Assembly (NCBI GenBank): GCA_021847855.1
Contig: JAJZOT010000012.1
Location: 1-12,900 of the forward strand
Direction: 5' to 3'
Source of the DNA: Thermoplasmata archaeon
GTDB taxonomy: Archaea > Thermoplasmatota > Thermoplasmata > Thermoplasmatales > Thermoplasmataceae
DNA length: 12,900 nucleotides
The stretch's first letter is position 1; the number at the start of each line of letters is the position of its first letter. Below are positions 7,108-12,900 of this stretch, piece after piece. Under the pieces are notes generated by a model. That model worked only from the letters and a program-made list of their open reading frames with translations. It did no database searches and was not told where the DNA came from. Both the position numbers and the translations under genes were made by a program.

Positions 7108-7242
7108 AAATCGCAGGACGAGTGCGTATAGTTTCCCCAGGATAACTAATCTTAGAAACGAAAGGCCTTAACAATATTTTTTAACATGTTCTCAATCTTG
7201 CATCCGGACAGGAAAGCCATTAACCCTGTTGGATTGATAGCG

Positions 7243-9330
7243 ATGGAAAGTTATTCAAATAGACTCATTAACGAAAAGAGCCCGTATCTTCTTCAGCATG
7301 CTCATAACCCTGTGAACTGGTACCCATGGGGGGACGAGGCCTTCGATGCTGCAGAACGTGAGAACAAGCTCATCTTCCTTAGTATAGGATATTCGACATG
7401 CCACTGGTGCCACGTTATGGAGAGAGAAAGCTTCACCGACAGGGAGGTGGCAGATGCCATGAATGAAACGTTCATATCAATTAAGGTTGACAGGGAAGAG
7501 AGACCTGATATTGATGACATTTATATGACAGTCTGTCAGATGACGCTTGGGGGAGGCGGATGGCCCCTCAACATAATCTTAACTCCTGATAGGCGGCCGG
7601 TGTTCGCTCTAACGTACATGCCAAAGGAGAGCAGAAGAGGCATGATGGGCATTCTTGAGCTCTGCAGTAACCTTAAGGAATTATGGTCAAATGACCGTGA
7701 AGGTGTAGAGAAGAGGGCAAACGAGATCATGGTGCATCTGGAACGGAATGCAAGAAGGCCCAGACTTGGTGAAATCGGGAGGGGAGTCTTCAGCAATGCA
7801 TTTGAAGGTTTTCTCAATTCATTCGATGAAGCAAATGGTGGTTTCGGGACCTCACCAAAATTCCCTACGCCACACAATCTTATGTTTCTTCTGAGGTACC
7901 ACAGAATGACCGGGGACCACAGATCACTGCAGATGGTAACGAAGACCCTCGATAAAATGAGAAAGGGTGGAATTTTTGACCAGATAGGTTTTGGTTTCCA
8001 CCGTTATTCAACGGATGCTGCATGGGTTGTCCCCCATTTCGAGAAGATGATCTATGATCAGGCACTCCTTATAATGGCATATTCTGAAGCCTATCAGGTG
8101 ACTGGAAATGATTTTTACAGGAACGTGGCGGTGGAAATCTTTGAATTTGTTAATCGTGAACTGACAGATTCCAACGGAGGCTTTTATTCTGCTCTAGATG
8201 CAGACAGTGAGGGAATGGAGGGAAAATTCTACACGTGGACAGCTCAGGAAATAAGGTCAGTGCTGGATGAGGAAAGTTACCAGATTTTCTGCGACTATTT
8301 CAACGTCATAGAAAGTGGTAATTATGTTGAGGAATCTACTGGAAGGAGAACAGGGAGAAATCTACTCACTGTTAATTATGATGTGAAAGACTTTGCAGAA
8401 CGCAACAATTTGACTGAGAATAATCTTGAAAGAATCCTTGACGAATCACGAAAGAAGCTTCTCGCATACAGGGAAAAACGTATACGGCCACATCTTGACG
8501 ACAAGATCCTCTCCGATATGAACGGTCTCATGATTGCTGCTCTTTCCTATGCAGGAAGGGTGCTGAAACTTGGATATATAGTAAAGGCTGCCGAAAGATC
8601 CGCAGAATTCATCCTTAATAATATGTACAGCAGTAATGGGACTCTTTACCACCGGTACAGGGACGGAAATGTTGCAATAGAGGGATTCCTGGACGATTAT
8701 TCCTTCATGATTTACGGCCTTCTTGAGCTTTACCAGAGTACCCTGAAACCTGAATATATTGAAAAGGCACTTGATATCCAGGATTCACTTTCCAGTAAAT
8801 TCAGCGATACTGAAGATGGTGGGTATTTCATGTCTTCCTCTGACAGGAAGGACCTGATTATAAGAACAAAACAGGCACATGATGGGGCAATACCATCTGG
8901 AAATTCCATAGAATTGCTAAATCTGAGCAGATTCTATCTTCTTAAATCGGAGCCTGCCTATGAAGATCTGGCTTTCAGAACATTGAACGCATTTGGGAAG
9001 GAGATCGAGGAAAATCCAACAAACTATTCTTTCAGCCTCATGGCAGCAGACATTCTCATGAACAGGTCATACAGCCTTGTCATTGTGGGAAAGCCAAACG
9101 ACAAAAAAACCGTTGAAATGCTGGAAACCATAAGGGGGGAATATCTCCCTGGGGTTGTTGTGATACTCAAGGAGCCAGATGACACACGCATTCCAGGTCT
9201 TCTTGAAAACGTATCGGCAATGACTCAGGTAAATGGAGAAACCACAGCCTACTTATGCACTGAAAAGGTATGTCTTCCACCCATGACGGACGTGACGAAA
9301 ATCATGGATACAATAAAAAATGGAAAATAA
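7243..9330 (+). CDS. Thioredoxin-fold and six-hairpin-barrel protein, YyaL/DUF255 (SSP411) family
   Basis: Widely conserved two-domain protein of unknown biochemical role. Numbering from the chosen start: the N terminus [21 protein letters not shown] is the family hallmark; a thioredoxin-like domain follows with C53-H-W-C56 (STCHWCHVM), then [15 protein letters not shown] (81-95) and [14 protein letters not shown] (103-116). The remainder is an (alpha/alpha)6 barrel related to sugar epimerases/glycosidases, with [28 protein letters not shown] and a conserved end [12 protein letters not shown]. At 695 residues it is full length. An in-frame ATG at 7186 would add 19 residues with no family similarity; the ATG at 7243 places the start just before the conserved block. 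AATATTTTTTAA at 7173-7184 could be the TATA region, giving a ~40-base leader. Divergent from arsB; no partner gene follows. A redox or sugar-modifying role is speculation. Confidence 0.9.
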   Translation: MESYSNRLINEKSPYLLQHAHNPVNWYPWGDEAFDAAERENKLIFLSIGYSTCHWCHVMERESFTDREVADAMNETFISIKVDREERPDIDDIYMTVCQMTLGGGGWPLNIILTPDRRPVFALTYMPKESRRGMMGILELCSNLKELWSNDREGVEKRANEIMVHLERNARRPRLGEIGRGVFSNAFEGFLNSFDEANGGFGTSPKFPTPHNLMFLLRYHRMTGDHRSLQMVTKTLDKMRKGGIFDQIGFGFHRYSTDAAWVVPHFEKMIYDQALLIMAYSEAYQVTGNDFYRNVAVEIFEFVNRELTDSNGGFYSALDADSEGMEGKFYTWTAQEIRSVLDEESYQIFCDYFNVIESGNYVEESTGRRTGRNLLTVNYDVKDFAERNNLTENNLERILDESRKKLLAYREKRIRPHLDDKILSDMNGLMIAALSYAGRVLKLGYIVKAAERSAEFILNNMYSSNGTLYHRYRDGNVAIEGFLDDYSFMIYGLLELYQSTLKPEYIEKALDIQDSLSSKFSDTEDGGYFMSSSDRKDLIIRTKQAHDGAIPSGNSIELLNLSRFYLLKSEPAYEDLAFRTLNAFGKEIEENPTNYSFSLMAADILMNRSYSLVIVGKPNDKKTVEMLETIRGEYLPGVVVILKEPDDTRIPGLLENVSAMTQVNGETTAYLCTEKVCLPPMTDVTKIMDTIKNGK

Positions 9331-9407
9331 TGGTATGATGTACGTATCATTCAACTGGCTGATAAATAGATGCTGAAATGGGATTATTCAGGACCGTTTC
9401 CCTCTTC

Positions 9408-9905
9408 TCAGGTCACTGTTTTTGATGCAATAAGCCCGTTTGTTAATGTATCTATGAACCTTAACTGAGATATGAAAGGTTCTGGATGTAAGCCTTCAGT
9501 GGAATTCAGAACTATTGCTGTTGTCGCACCGAAATAAGCATCTCCACTGACTTTCATGGTCAGGTTGTCCCCGATAGGGATGGGTGTCTTATTGTTCAGA
9601 TCACTAACCGAGAGTGTAATTGGAGGTATTATCGTATTGTTGCTCAGTGTGATCTCAATCTGCACATCGTTCAGTGAGATATTTCCCCCGAATTGCTGTA
9701 CATATACGAAATAATAAGCATCCTTTGTGGCAGAGGCATTCTCCACCTTAATTGATCCAGTTGGAGTTGATGCACCTATGAGGGTCGTATATCCACCCAC
9801 AATTGTGTAAAGCGTGGCCGCAAGAACAACTGTTATGGCTACCAGCAGTATTGTTGCAATAATGGGCGATACCGCCTTATCCTTTTCTTGAAATACTCTC
9901 TTCAT
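9408..9905 (-). CDS. Archaeal type IV pilin-like protein (class III signal peptide, DUF1628/Pilin_N)
   Basis: A 165-residue secreted or surface-anchored protein. The N terminus (MKRVFQEKDKA) is short and charged, followed by VSPIIATILLVAITVVLAATLY (12-33), the archaeal Pilin_N signature. Cleavage by an archaeal prepilin peptidase (PibD/EppA) is expected after A11, leaving V12 as the first mature residue and the hydrophobic helix for filament packing. The rest is beta-rich and polar with several Asn-X-Ser/Thr sites (NAS, NIS, NNT, NLT, NST), consistent with an exported glycosylated domain. It could be an adhesion pilin or a pilin-like anchor of a surface protein; no pilus ATPase, membrane platform or peptidase gene is nearby. 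The start is supported by GTGATG four bases upstream and a TATA box further out, so it is transcribed separately from the membrane-protein gene upstream. Confidence 0.85.
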   Translation of the reverse strand: MKRVFQEKDKAVSPIIATILLVAITVVLAATLYTIVGGYTTLIGASTPTGSIKVENASATKDAYYFVYVQQFGGNISLNDVQIEITLSNNTIIPPITLSVSDLNNKTPIPIGDNLTMKVSGDAYFGATTAIVLNSTEGLHPEPFISQLRFIDTLTNGLIASKTVT

Positions 9906-9930
9906 AATACATCACATTTTATCTTGATCT

Positions 9931-9950
9931 ACAGGTTAATGCATACCTGT
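9931..9950. promoter_or_regulatory. Inverted repeat (ACAGGT-N8-ACCTGT), possible operator of the pilin gene
   Basis: Two six-base arms, ACAGGT (9931-9936) and ACCTGT (9945-9950), face each other across eight bases containing ATGCAT. The repeat lies directly between the pilin TATA box (9953-9958) and the predicted transcription start near 9929, where a bound dimeric repressor would block initiation. No other copy was noticed in the window. Confidence 0.35.
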
Positions 9951-9952
9951 TT

Positions 9953-9958
9953 GTTATA
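9953..9958 (-). promoter_or_regulatory. Probable TATA box of the pilin-like gene
   Basis: The minus strand reads TTTTAGTATAACAAA, with TATAAC at 9953-9958. A start 25-27 bases downstream would give a leader of about 24 bases, enough to contain the GTGATG ribosome binding site at 9911-9916. The same AT-rich block (9953-9969) could also serve the plus-strand small ORF. Confidence 0.4.
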
Positions 9959-9988
9959 CTAAAATTTTTGTTTGTTGAATCGTCTGAA

Positions 9989-10147
9989 ATGACTTTTTTA
10001 GATGAAGCAATGTCTTCTGCCAGCTCTGTATATGAAAGGGAAACTCAACATCTGTATAAAGTTATGTATGCGAAAATTTCCAAACTTCCATTAATAAAGA
10101 TTTTCACTGTCGTCATGTTAATTTCCTTCGCCTTTCTTAGTGGGTAG
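9989..10147 (+). CDS. Candidate small membrane protein, 52 codons
   Basis: A short open frame on the otherwise unassigned 212 bp between the pilin and membrane-protein genes. It starts MTFLDEAMSSASSVYERETQ and ends with a basic-then-hydrophobic segment (KLPLIKIFTVVMLISFAFLSG, about residues 32-52) that could be one transmembrane helix with a cytosolic N terminus, as in tail-anchored proteins. An AT-rich TATA-like stretch (9954-9966) lies 23-35 bases upstream, compatible with a leaderless transcript divergent from the pilin gene. The last 30 bases overlap the 3' end of the convergent membrane-protein gene, which weakens the case. I recognise no family. It may be chance. Confidence 0.3.
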   Translation: MTFLDEAMSSASSVYERETQHLYKVMYAKISKLPLIKIFTVVMLISFAFLSG

Positions 10148-10645
10148 TGTTTTAACAAACGACCTGCGGGAATTGATTATCCTGAATGATTCACCCAGAA
10201 TGAGTCCAGTTGATGCTGCCAGTATTACATTAAGAGCCAATCCAACGCTAACCGGAAGCTTTGGATCATACAGGTATATGTAAATCTCCCCAAGGAACGA
10301 AAGTGTCCATAAAATAGTGAAAGGGGCCGAACTTCTGTACCTCAATACATCATTCTTCACATAAAAGCGATCCTTTTTTCCGTAAATTATCCCAGCAGCA
10401 AGTCCAACTATCCAGAAAAATATAATCAGCTCCTTCTGAGTAACTGATAGTCCAATATATGTGTACACGGAAAGAAGAGTATAAAGTACCGGTACCAGCA
10501 TAACCCTTCCAAGAGAATACTTTCTGCCATAGAAAAGTCTGGAAAGCCTTAAAACAAGCAGTAAAACAGTCAGTGTTGCGAGAAAATCAAACTGATATCC
10601 TGCCGGGATATAGTTCTCAAATGGGAAGTTGAATATGCTTATCAA
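10118..10645 (-). CDS. Multi-pass membrane protein of unknown function (CcdC/DUF1453-like?)
   Basis: A 175-residue integral membrane protein with about five hydrophobic segments (roughly 20-36, 47-67, 71-90, 107-127 and 133-152) and a basic tail (RRSFVKTLPTKKGEG), suggesting a cytosolic C terminus. The layout 'helix, Gly-rich helix ending IIYGKKDRF, then a V-x-Y/K beta-like loop and a helix starting APFTILW' resembles the CcdC/DUF1453 membrane family, but I cannot confirm it and no function follows. The only start near the frame's beginning is a TTG at 10645; a TATA box TTAATATA sits 22-29 bases before it and there is no ATG or GTG upstream in frame before a stop, so a leaderless TTG start is likely. 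It has its own promoter although the eIF2B-like gene ends only 34 bases upstream. Confidence 0.7.
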   Translation of the reverse strand: MISIFNFPFENYIPAGYQFDFLATLTVLLLVLRLSRLFYGRKYSLGRVMLVPVLYTLLSVYTYIGLSVTQKELIIFFWIVGLAAGIIYGKKDRFYVKNDVLRYRSSAPFTILWTLSFLGEIYIYLYDPKLPVSVGLALNVILAASTGLILGESFRIINSRRSFVKTLPTKKGEGN

Positions 10646-10666
10646 TTGAAATCGTTATTACTGATT

Positions 10667-10674
10667 CTATATTA
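10667..10674 (-). promoter_or_regulatory. TATA box of the multi-pass membrane protein gene
   Basis: The minus strand reads CCTTAATATAG; TTAATATA lies 22-29 bases before the TTG start, just beyond the stop codon of the upstream gene (10680-10682). It is the main evidence that the TTG is a genuine leaderless start and that the gene is separately transcribed. Confidence 0.5.
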
Positions 10675-10679
10675 AGGTA

Positions 10680-11501
10680 TTATGAACCAGTTTTGTGTGG
10701 TTCTATAAACCCCTTCTCGGTGATGTATGACGTTATATATCTGGCCGGGGTTATGTCAAAATATATGTTTCTAGTCTGGAAACCCAGATTTGTGATCTCA
10801 AGTGAGCTGTGCTCCATGAATTTCGGGTATGTCGCCATTGTGTAAGCCCTCTCAAACTTGAGTTCAAAACCCGTTGAATAGACGTTTTTATTGAAATGAT
10901 GCATGGACATGGCAAGAGGAAAGGTTCCAGTCTTGTGGATCAGGCTGTAATCTCCAAGTATGGAATCGGACCCAATCAGGCAGAAATCTGTCTCCTGCGA
11001 GGCGTAGAATGTGGAAGCATCCACATAAATTGTGCAGGGGATTCCCGCATCCTTGAGATATCTTGCAAGATCTATTGCTTCAAGATTTGGCCTGCTTTCC
11101 AACAGCGATATCATCTTTATATGCGTGGAATTGCGCTGCAATATCTCCTTTATCATGGAACTGTTGCTTATGGTGACAAATGAAACCCTATCCTGAAAGA
11201 GGGAGTCTGCATTCTCAACCGCTTTTTCCGATGATTTTCCTATTTCTGCGAAAAGACCATGAGACATCTCCACTGGATCTTCATTCTTCCTTATTGTGGA
11301 CTGCAGAATGGAGCATACGTTCCTTACCAATCCCATTCCAGAAAATGAAACCTTCACGTTTTCCAGTTCAGACAATATTATGTTGTTATCCTCAGTTACA
11401 GATTTATTCTCCATGAAGGTCCCCAGTACGCTGTAGGCTATTATCAGGGACCCGTTGAGTCGATCCCTTCTTATCTCCTCAAGTCTTTCTGAAATTGACA
11501 T
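10680..11501 (-). CDS. eIF-2B alpha/beta/delta-related protein
   Basis: Belongs to the IF-2B superfamily, which includes eIF2B regulatory subunits, methylthioribose-1-phosphate isomerase and archaeal ribose-1,5-bisphosphate isomerase. Family motifs in order: SFVTISNSS (107-115), a LLESRPNLEA strand-turn (133-142) for phosphate binding, IPCTIYVDAS (154-163), DFCLIGSDSILGDYSLIHKTGTF (172-194) with D179 at the conserved acidic site, and FDITPARYITSYITEKG (248-264) near the C terminus. At 273 residues it is shorter than typical isomerases (about 320-350). The catalytic Cys of the isomerases (in a THCHS-like motif) has no counterpart: the aligned stretch is TISNS, with S112 there, so isomerase activity is doubtful. 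It starts 14 bases after the amidohydrolase stop codon and is probably co-transcribed with it. Role (regulatory nucleotide/sugar-phosphate binding or an altered isomerase) not resolved. Confidence 0.8.
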   Translation of the reverse strand: MSISERLEEIRRDRLNGSLIIAYSVLGTFMENKSVTEDNNIILSELENVKVSFSGMGLVRNVCSILQSTIRKNEDPVEMSHGLFAEIGKSSEKAVENADSLFQDRVSFVTISNSSMIKEILQRNSTHIKMISLLESRPNLEAIDLARYLKDAGIPCTIYVDASTFYASQETDFCLIGSDSILGDYSLIHKTGTFPLAMSMHHFNKNVYSTGFELKFERAYTMATYPKFMEHSSLEITNLGFQTRNIYFDITPARYITSYITEKGFIEPHKTGS

Positions 11502-11515
11502 GTAGTATTCACTGT

Positions 11516-12646
11516 TCAGTCTGAATAGACTTCTTCACCCTCACCGAAAACCGCCACTGGATGAGATTCCAGTGAGAATGGGTCCCCATTCCATACTGTC
11601 AGTGATGCAAGCTTACCGGTTTCAATCATTCCCAGATCTTCAAGTCCGAGTATTGATGCAGTCTCACTGGTAAGTTTCGATATTGACTGTTCCTTTGACA
11701 GGCCAAACCTGAGAAGATGCCTGAGGGTGTAAAAGATTGTTCTCTGGAGTATGACGGGGTGGTCGCTCATGAGGCAAAATTTAGCACCTGATTCAAGAAG
11801 GTACTGAGTATTTCTCCACGATTCATGCTTCAGTTCGACCTTGTACGGATGACTGTCCATGGGTCCGTATACAATTGGTATGTCGTTGCTTGCAATTCTT
11901 CTGAACGCCTCTGTTGAATGAATGTCCACTCCATGATTCAGAACCACCTTAAGACCGAACTCTCTCTTCAGTCCAATAAGAAGATCCGCATCATCCTCCT
12001 TGTGCGTATGTACCATGAGCTTGTATTTACCTGAAAGAATATCCATGAATATTTCAGTGAGAGGATCAATTTCATCCGGATCCTTCTTTCCCTTTTTAAT
12101 GAGATTTGAGGCTTTCTGGGCTTTATACAGGGTTTCACGAAGAAGTGCCATTGCTCCCATCCTGGTGTTTGGTCTTGTCCCCTTCCAGTCGGTTGTACTT
12201 CTCGGGTTGTAACCAAGAGCAGCTTTTATTCCAATATCCTTAACAAAAGCGTCCTGTATGTTACCCTTAAAGTTTCTAAGCAGAGAAGCCCTACCTCCTA
12301 TTGTGTTTCCACTGCCCGGAAGAACAGTCGAATATAACACTCCGTTTTCAACGGATTCACCAAATGCAGAATCGTCCATGTATACACTGTCGGCCGCCCT
12401 TACCAGAGGATAAAGGTTATCCATGTGTTCATTGGATTCATCCTCCGATGATGGTTCTCCAGCCCTGACCATTCCAATATGGCTGTGAGCGTCTATGAAT
12501 CCAGGTGTGACCACCCCTTCTCCAACCATTTCACCATCACTTGGTTTCTTTTCTGTTATTTCCAGGATGTTCCTTTCGAAAGCGATGAAACAGTTTTTCC
12601 TTACACTCTTTCCATCATACAGGGTAGTGGCCTTTACATATTTCAT
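11516..12646 (-). CDS. Metal-dependent amidohydrolase (imidazolonepropionase-related)
   Basis: Amidohydrolase-superfamily enzyme that hydrolyses C-N bonds of cyclic or acylated substrates with one or two metals. At 376 residues it has the small N- and C-terminal beta sandwich (residues 1-48 and about 340-376, TPGFIDAHSHIG at 47-58; ETGKLASLTVWNGDP at 342-356) around a TIM barrel. Likely metal ligands are H54 and H56, a histidine of VHTHKEDD (H213 or H215), H238 in VLNHG and the catalytic D295 in MSDHPV. VLPGSGNTIGG (108-118) is a phrase typical of the COG1228 branch with imidazolonepropionase-like members. Substrate unknown; no histidine-degradation gene is near, so hutI is not claimed. A TTTTATTG box 21-28 bases before the ATG suggests a leaderless start, although the aldose epimerase gene ends only 29 bases upstream. 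The eIF2B-like gene follows after 14 bases. Confidence 0.85.
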   Translation of the reverse strand: MKYVKATTLYDGKSVRKNCFIAFERNILEITEKKPSDGEMVGEGVVTPGFIDAHSHIGMVRAGEPSSEDESNEHMDNLYPLVRAADSVYMDDSAFGESVENGVLYSTVLPGSGNTIGGRASLLRNFKGNIQDAFVKDIGIKAALGYNPRSTTDWKGTRPNTRMGAMALLRETLYKAQKASNLIKKGKKDPDEIDPLTEIFMDILSGKYKLMVHTHKEDDADLLIGLKREFGLKVVLNHGVDIHSTEAFRRIASNDIPIVYGPMDSHPYKVELKHESWRNTQYLLESGAKFCLMSDHPVILQRTIFYTLRHLLRFGLSKEQSISKLTSETASILGLEDLGMIETGKLASLTVWNGDPFSLESHPVAVFGEGEEVYSD

Positions 12647-12666
12647 GGCTCATGATCCACAACCGA

Positions 12667-12674
12667 CAATAAAA
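12667..12674 (-). promoter_or_regulatory. Possible TATA box of the amidohydrolase gene
   Basis: The minus strand reads GGTTTTATTG, with TTTTATTG 21-28 bases before the ATG. It starts two bases after the epimerase stop codon. The match is moderate, so read-through from the upstream gene is equally possible. Confidence 0.35.
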
Positions 12675-12675
12675 C

Positions 12676-12900
12676 CTATTCGATCATGGTTATTGTATAC
12701 GAGCAGGTGAATTTTCCACCCGGCTCCACTGTTATGAGTCCAATTCCATTGTTGAATGAATTAGGCGCTCCGGTCATTGGTTCTATGGCTACGGATTTTC
12801 CCTCAGCGAATTCTCCATCGTAAACCTGGAAATATGGCATGTTTTTTCTCTCAATAAGGATATGATTCTTTCCGTTGTGCAGGTGGAGATCTCCACCTCC
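12676..12900 (-). CDS. Aldose 1-epimerase-like protein, C-terminal fragment
   Basis: The frame is open from the right edge and ends in TAG at 12676-12678, giving the last 74 residues. The end of the fragment (VAIEPMTGAPNSFNNGIGLI, then TVEPGGKFTCSYTITMIE) matches the C-terminal pattern of aldose 1-epimerases (galactose mutarotase fold), where a Glu-Pro-Met-Thr turn is followed by Ala-Pro-x-x-Phe-Asn-x-Gly and a Leu/Val-x-PG strand. These enzymes interconvert alpha and beta anomers of hexoses in the cytosol. The E40-P-M-T segment is where the catalytic Glu normally sits. The catalytic histidines lie beyond the edge, so the exact member (mutarotase or glucose-6-phosphate epimerase) cannot be told. 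It lies 29 bases upstream of the amidohydrolase on the same strand. Confidence 0.75.
   Translation of the reverse strand, partial: GGGDLHLHNGKNHILIERKNMPYFQVYDGEFAEGKSVAIEPMTGAPNSFNNGIGLITVEPGGKFTCSYTITMIE

Noticed and set aside
7060..7160. Possible tRNA or box C/D RNA in the arsB upstream region.
   Set aside because: No tRNA cloverleaf or GTTCAAATC T-loop, and no properly spaced RTGATGA and CTGA boxes were found.
7536..7877. A 113-codon minus-strand frame.
   Set aside because: It lies antisense within the well-conserved DUF255 gene and has no motif of its own.
10680..11501. Calling the eIF2B-like gene ribose-1,5-bisphosphate isomerase.
   Set aside because: The catalytic Cys motif is absent and no AMP phosphorylase or RuBisCO gene is nearby.
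11968..12216. Small frames on both strands inside the amidohydrolase gene.
   Set aside because: The amidohydrolase frame carries the metal-binding motifs; the others are overlapping shadows without similarity.
11516..12646. Calling the amidohydrolase hutI (imidazolonepropionase).
   Set aside because: Only superfamily-level motifs match and no histidine-degradation neighbours are present.
1..12900. CRISPR arrays, rRNA genes and intact insertion sequences.
   Set aside because: No spaced direct repeats, rRNA stretches, complete transposase genes or terminal inverted repeats were seen on either strand.

Overview
The window looks like chromosomal DNA from an acidophilic euryarchaeon of the Thermoplasmatales type (Thermoplasma, Ferroplasma, Cuniculiplasma and relatives). 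Reasons: an archaeal pilin with a class III signal peptide; a nicotinate phosphoribosyltransferase with a C-terminal Cys4 zinc knuckle like the Thermoplasma acidophilum enzyme; an archaeal eIF2B-related protein; heavy use of AGG/AGA and ATA codons; and several genes preceded about 25 bases upstream of the start codon by a TATA-like box with no room for a leader, i.e. apparent leaderless transcripts. The genus is inference.

Layout. Left edge (1-945): the end of a probable family 2 glycosyltransferase (+) converges on and overlaps a SAM-dependent methyltransferase (-). About 600 bp follow without a convincing gene (946-1557); they hold the methyltransferase promoter and what may be a decayed TnpB-type transposase tail. 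A compact minus-strand operon (4732 to 1558) then runs cysS, nicotinamidase, nicotinate phosphoribosyltransferase: a tRNA synthetase followed by two consecutive steps of deamidating NAD salvage (nicotinamide to nicotinate to nicotinate mononucleotide). cysS and the nicotinamidase gene overlap by 35 bases, and the third gene starts behind a hairpin that spans the second gene's stop codon. Upstream on the same strand are a histidine phosphatase and an ArsB-type anion/arsenite permease.

Centre and right. A thioredoxin-fold plus six-hairpin-barrel protein (YyaL/DUF255 family) runs on the plus strand from 7243, divergent from arsB. All longer genes after it are on the minus strand: a type IV pilin-like protein (9408-9905), a multi-pass membrane protein (10118-10645), an eIF2B-related protein and a metal-dependent amidohydrolase (a pair 14 bp apart), and the 3' end of an aldose 1-epimerase-like gene cut by the right edge. 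A 52-codon plus-strand ORF lies between the pilin and membrane-protein genes.

The genes are mostly ordinary housekeeping or accessory metabolism. I found no defence island, CRISPR array, tRNA, rRNA or intact mobile element, and no convincing new multi-gene system. The points worth a second look are regulatory or structural: the hairpin at the nicotinamidase/phosphoribosyltransferase junction, start codons set by promoter position, a palindrome in the pilin promoter, an Asp at a zinc-ligand position in CysRS, an eIF2B-like protein without the isomerase Cys, and the possible transposase relic.
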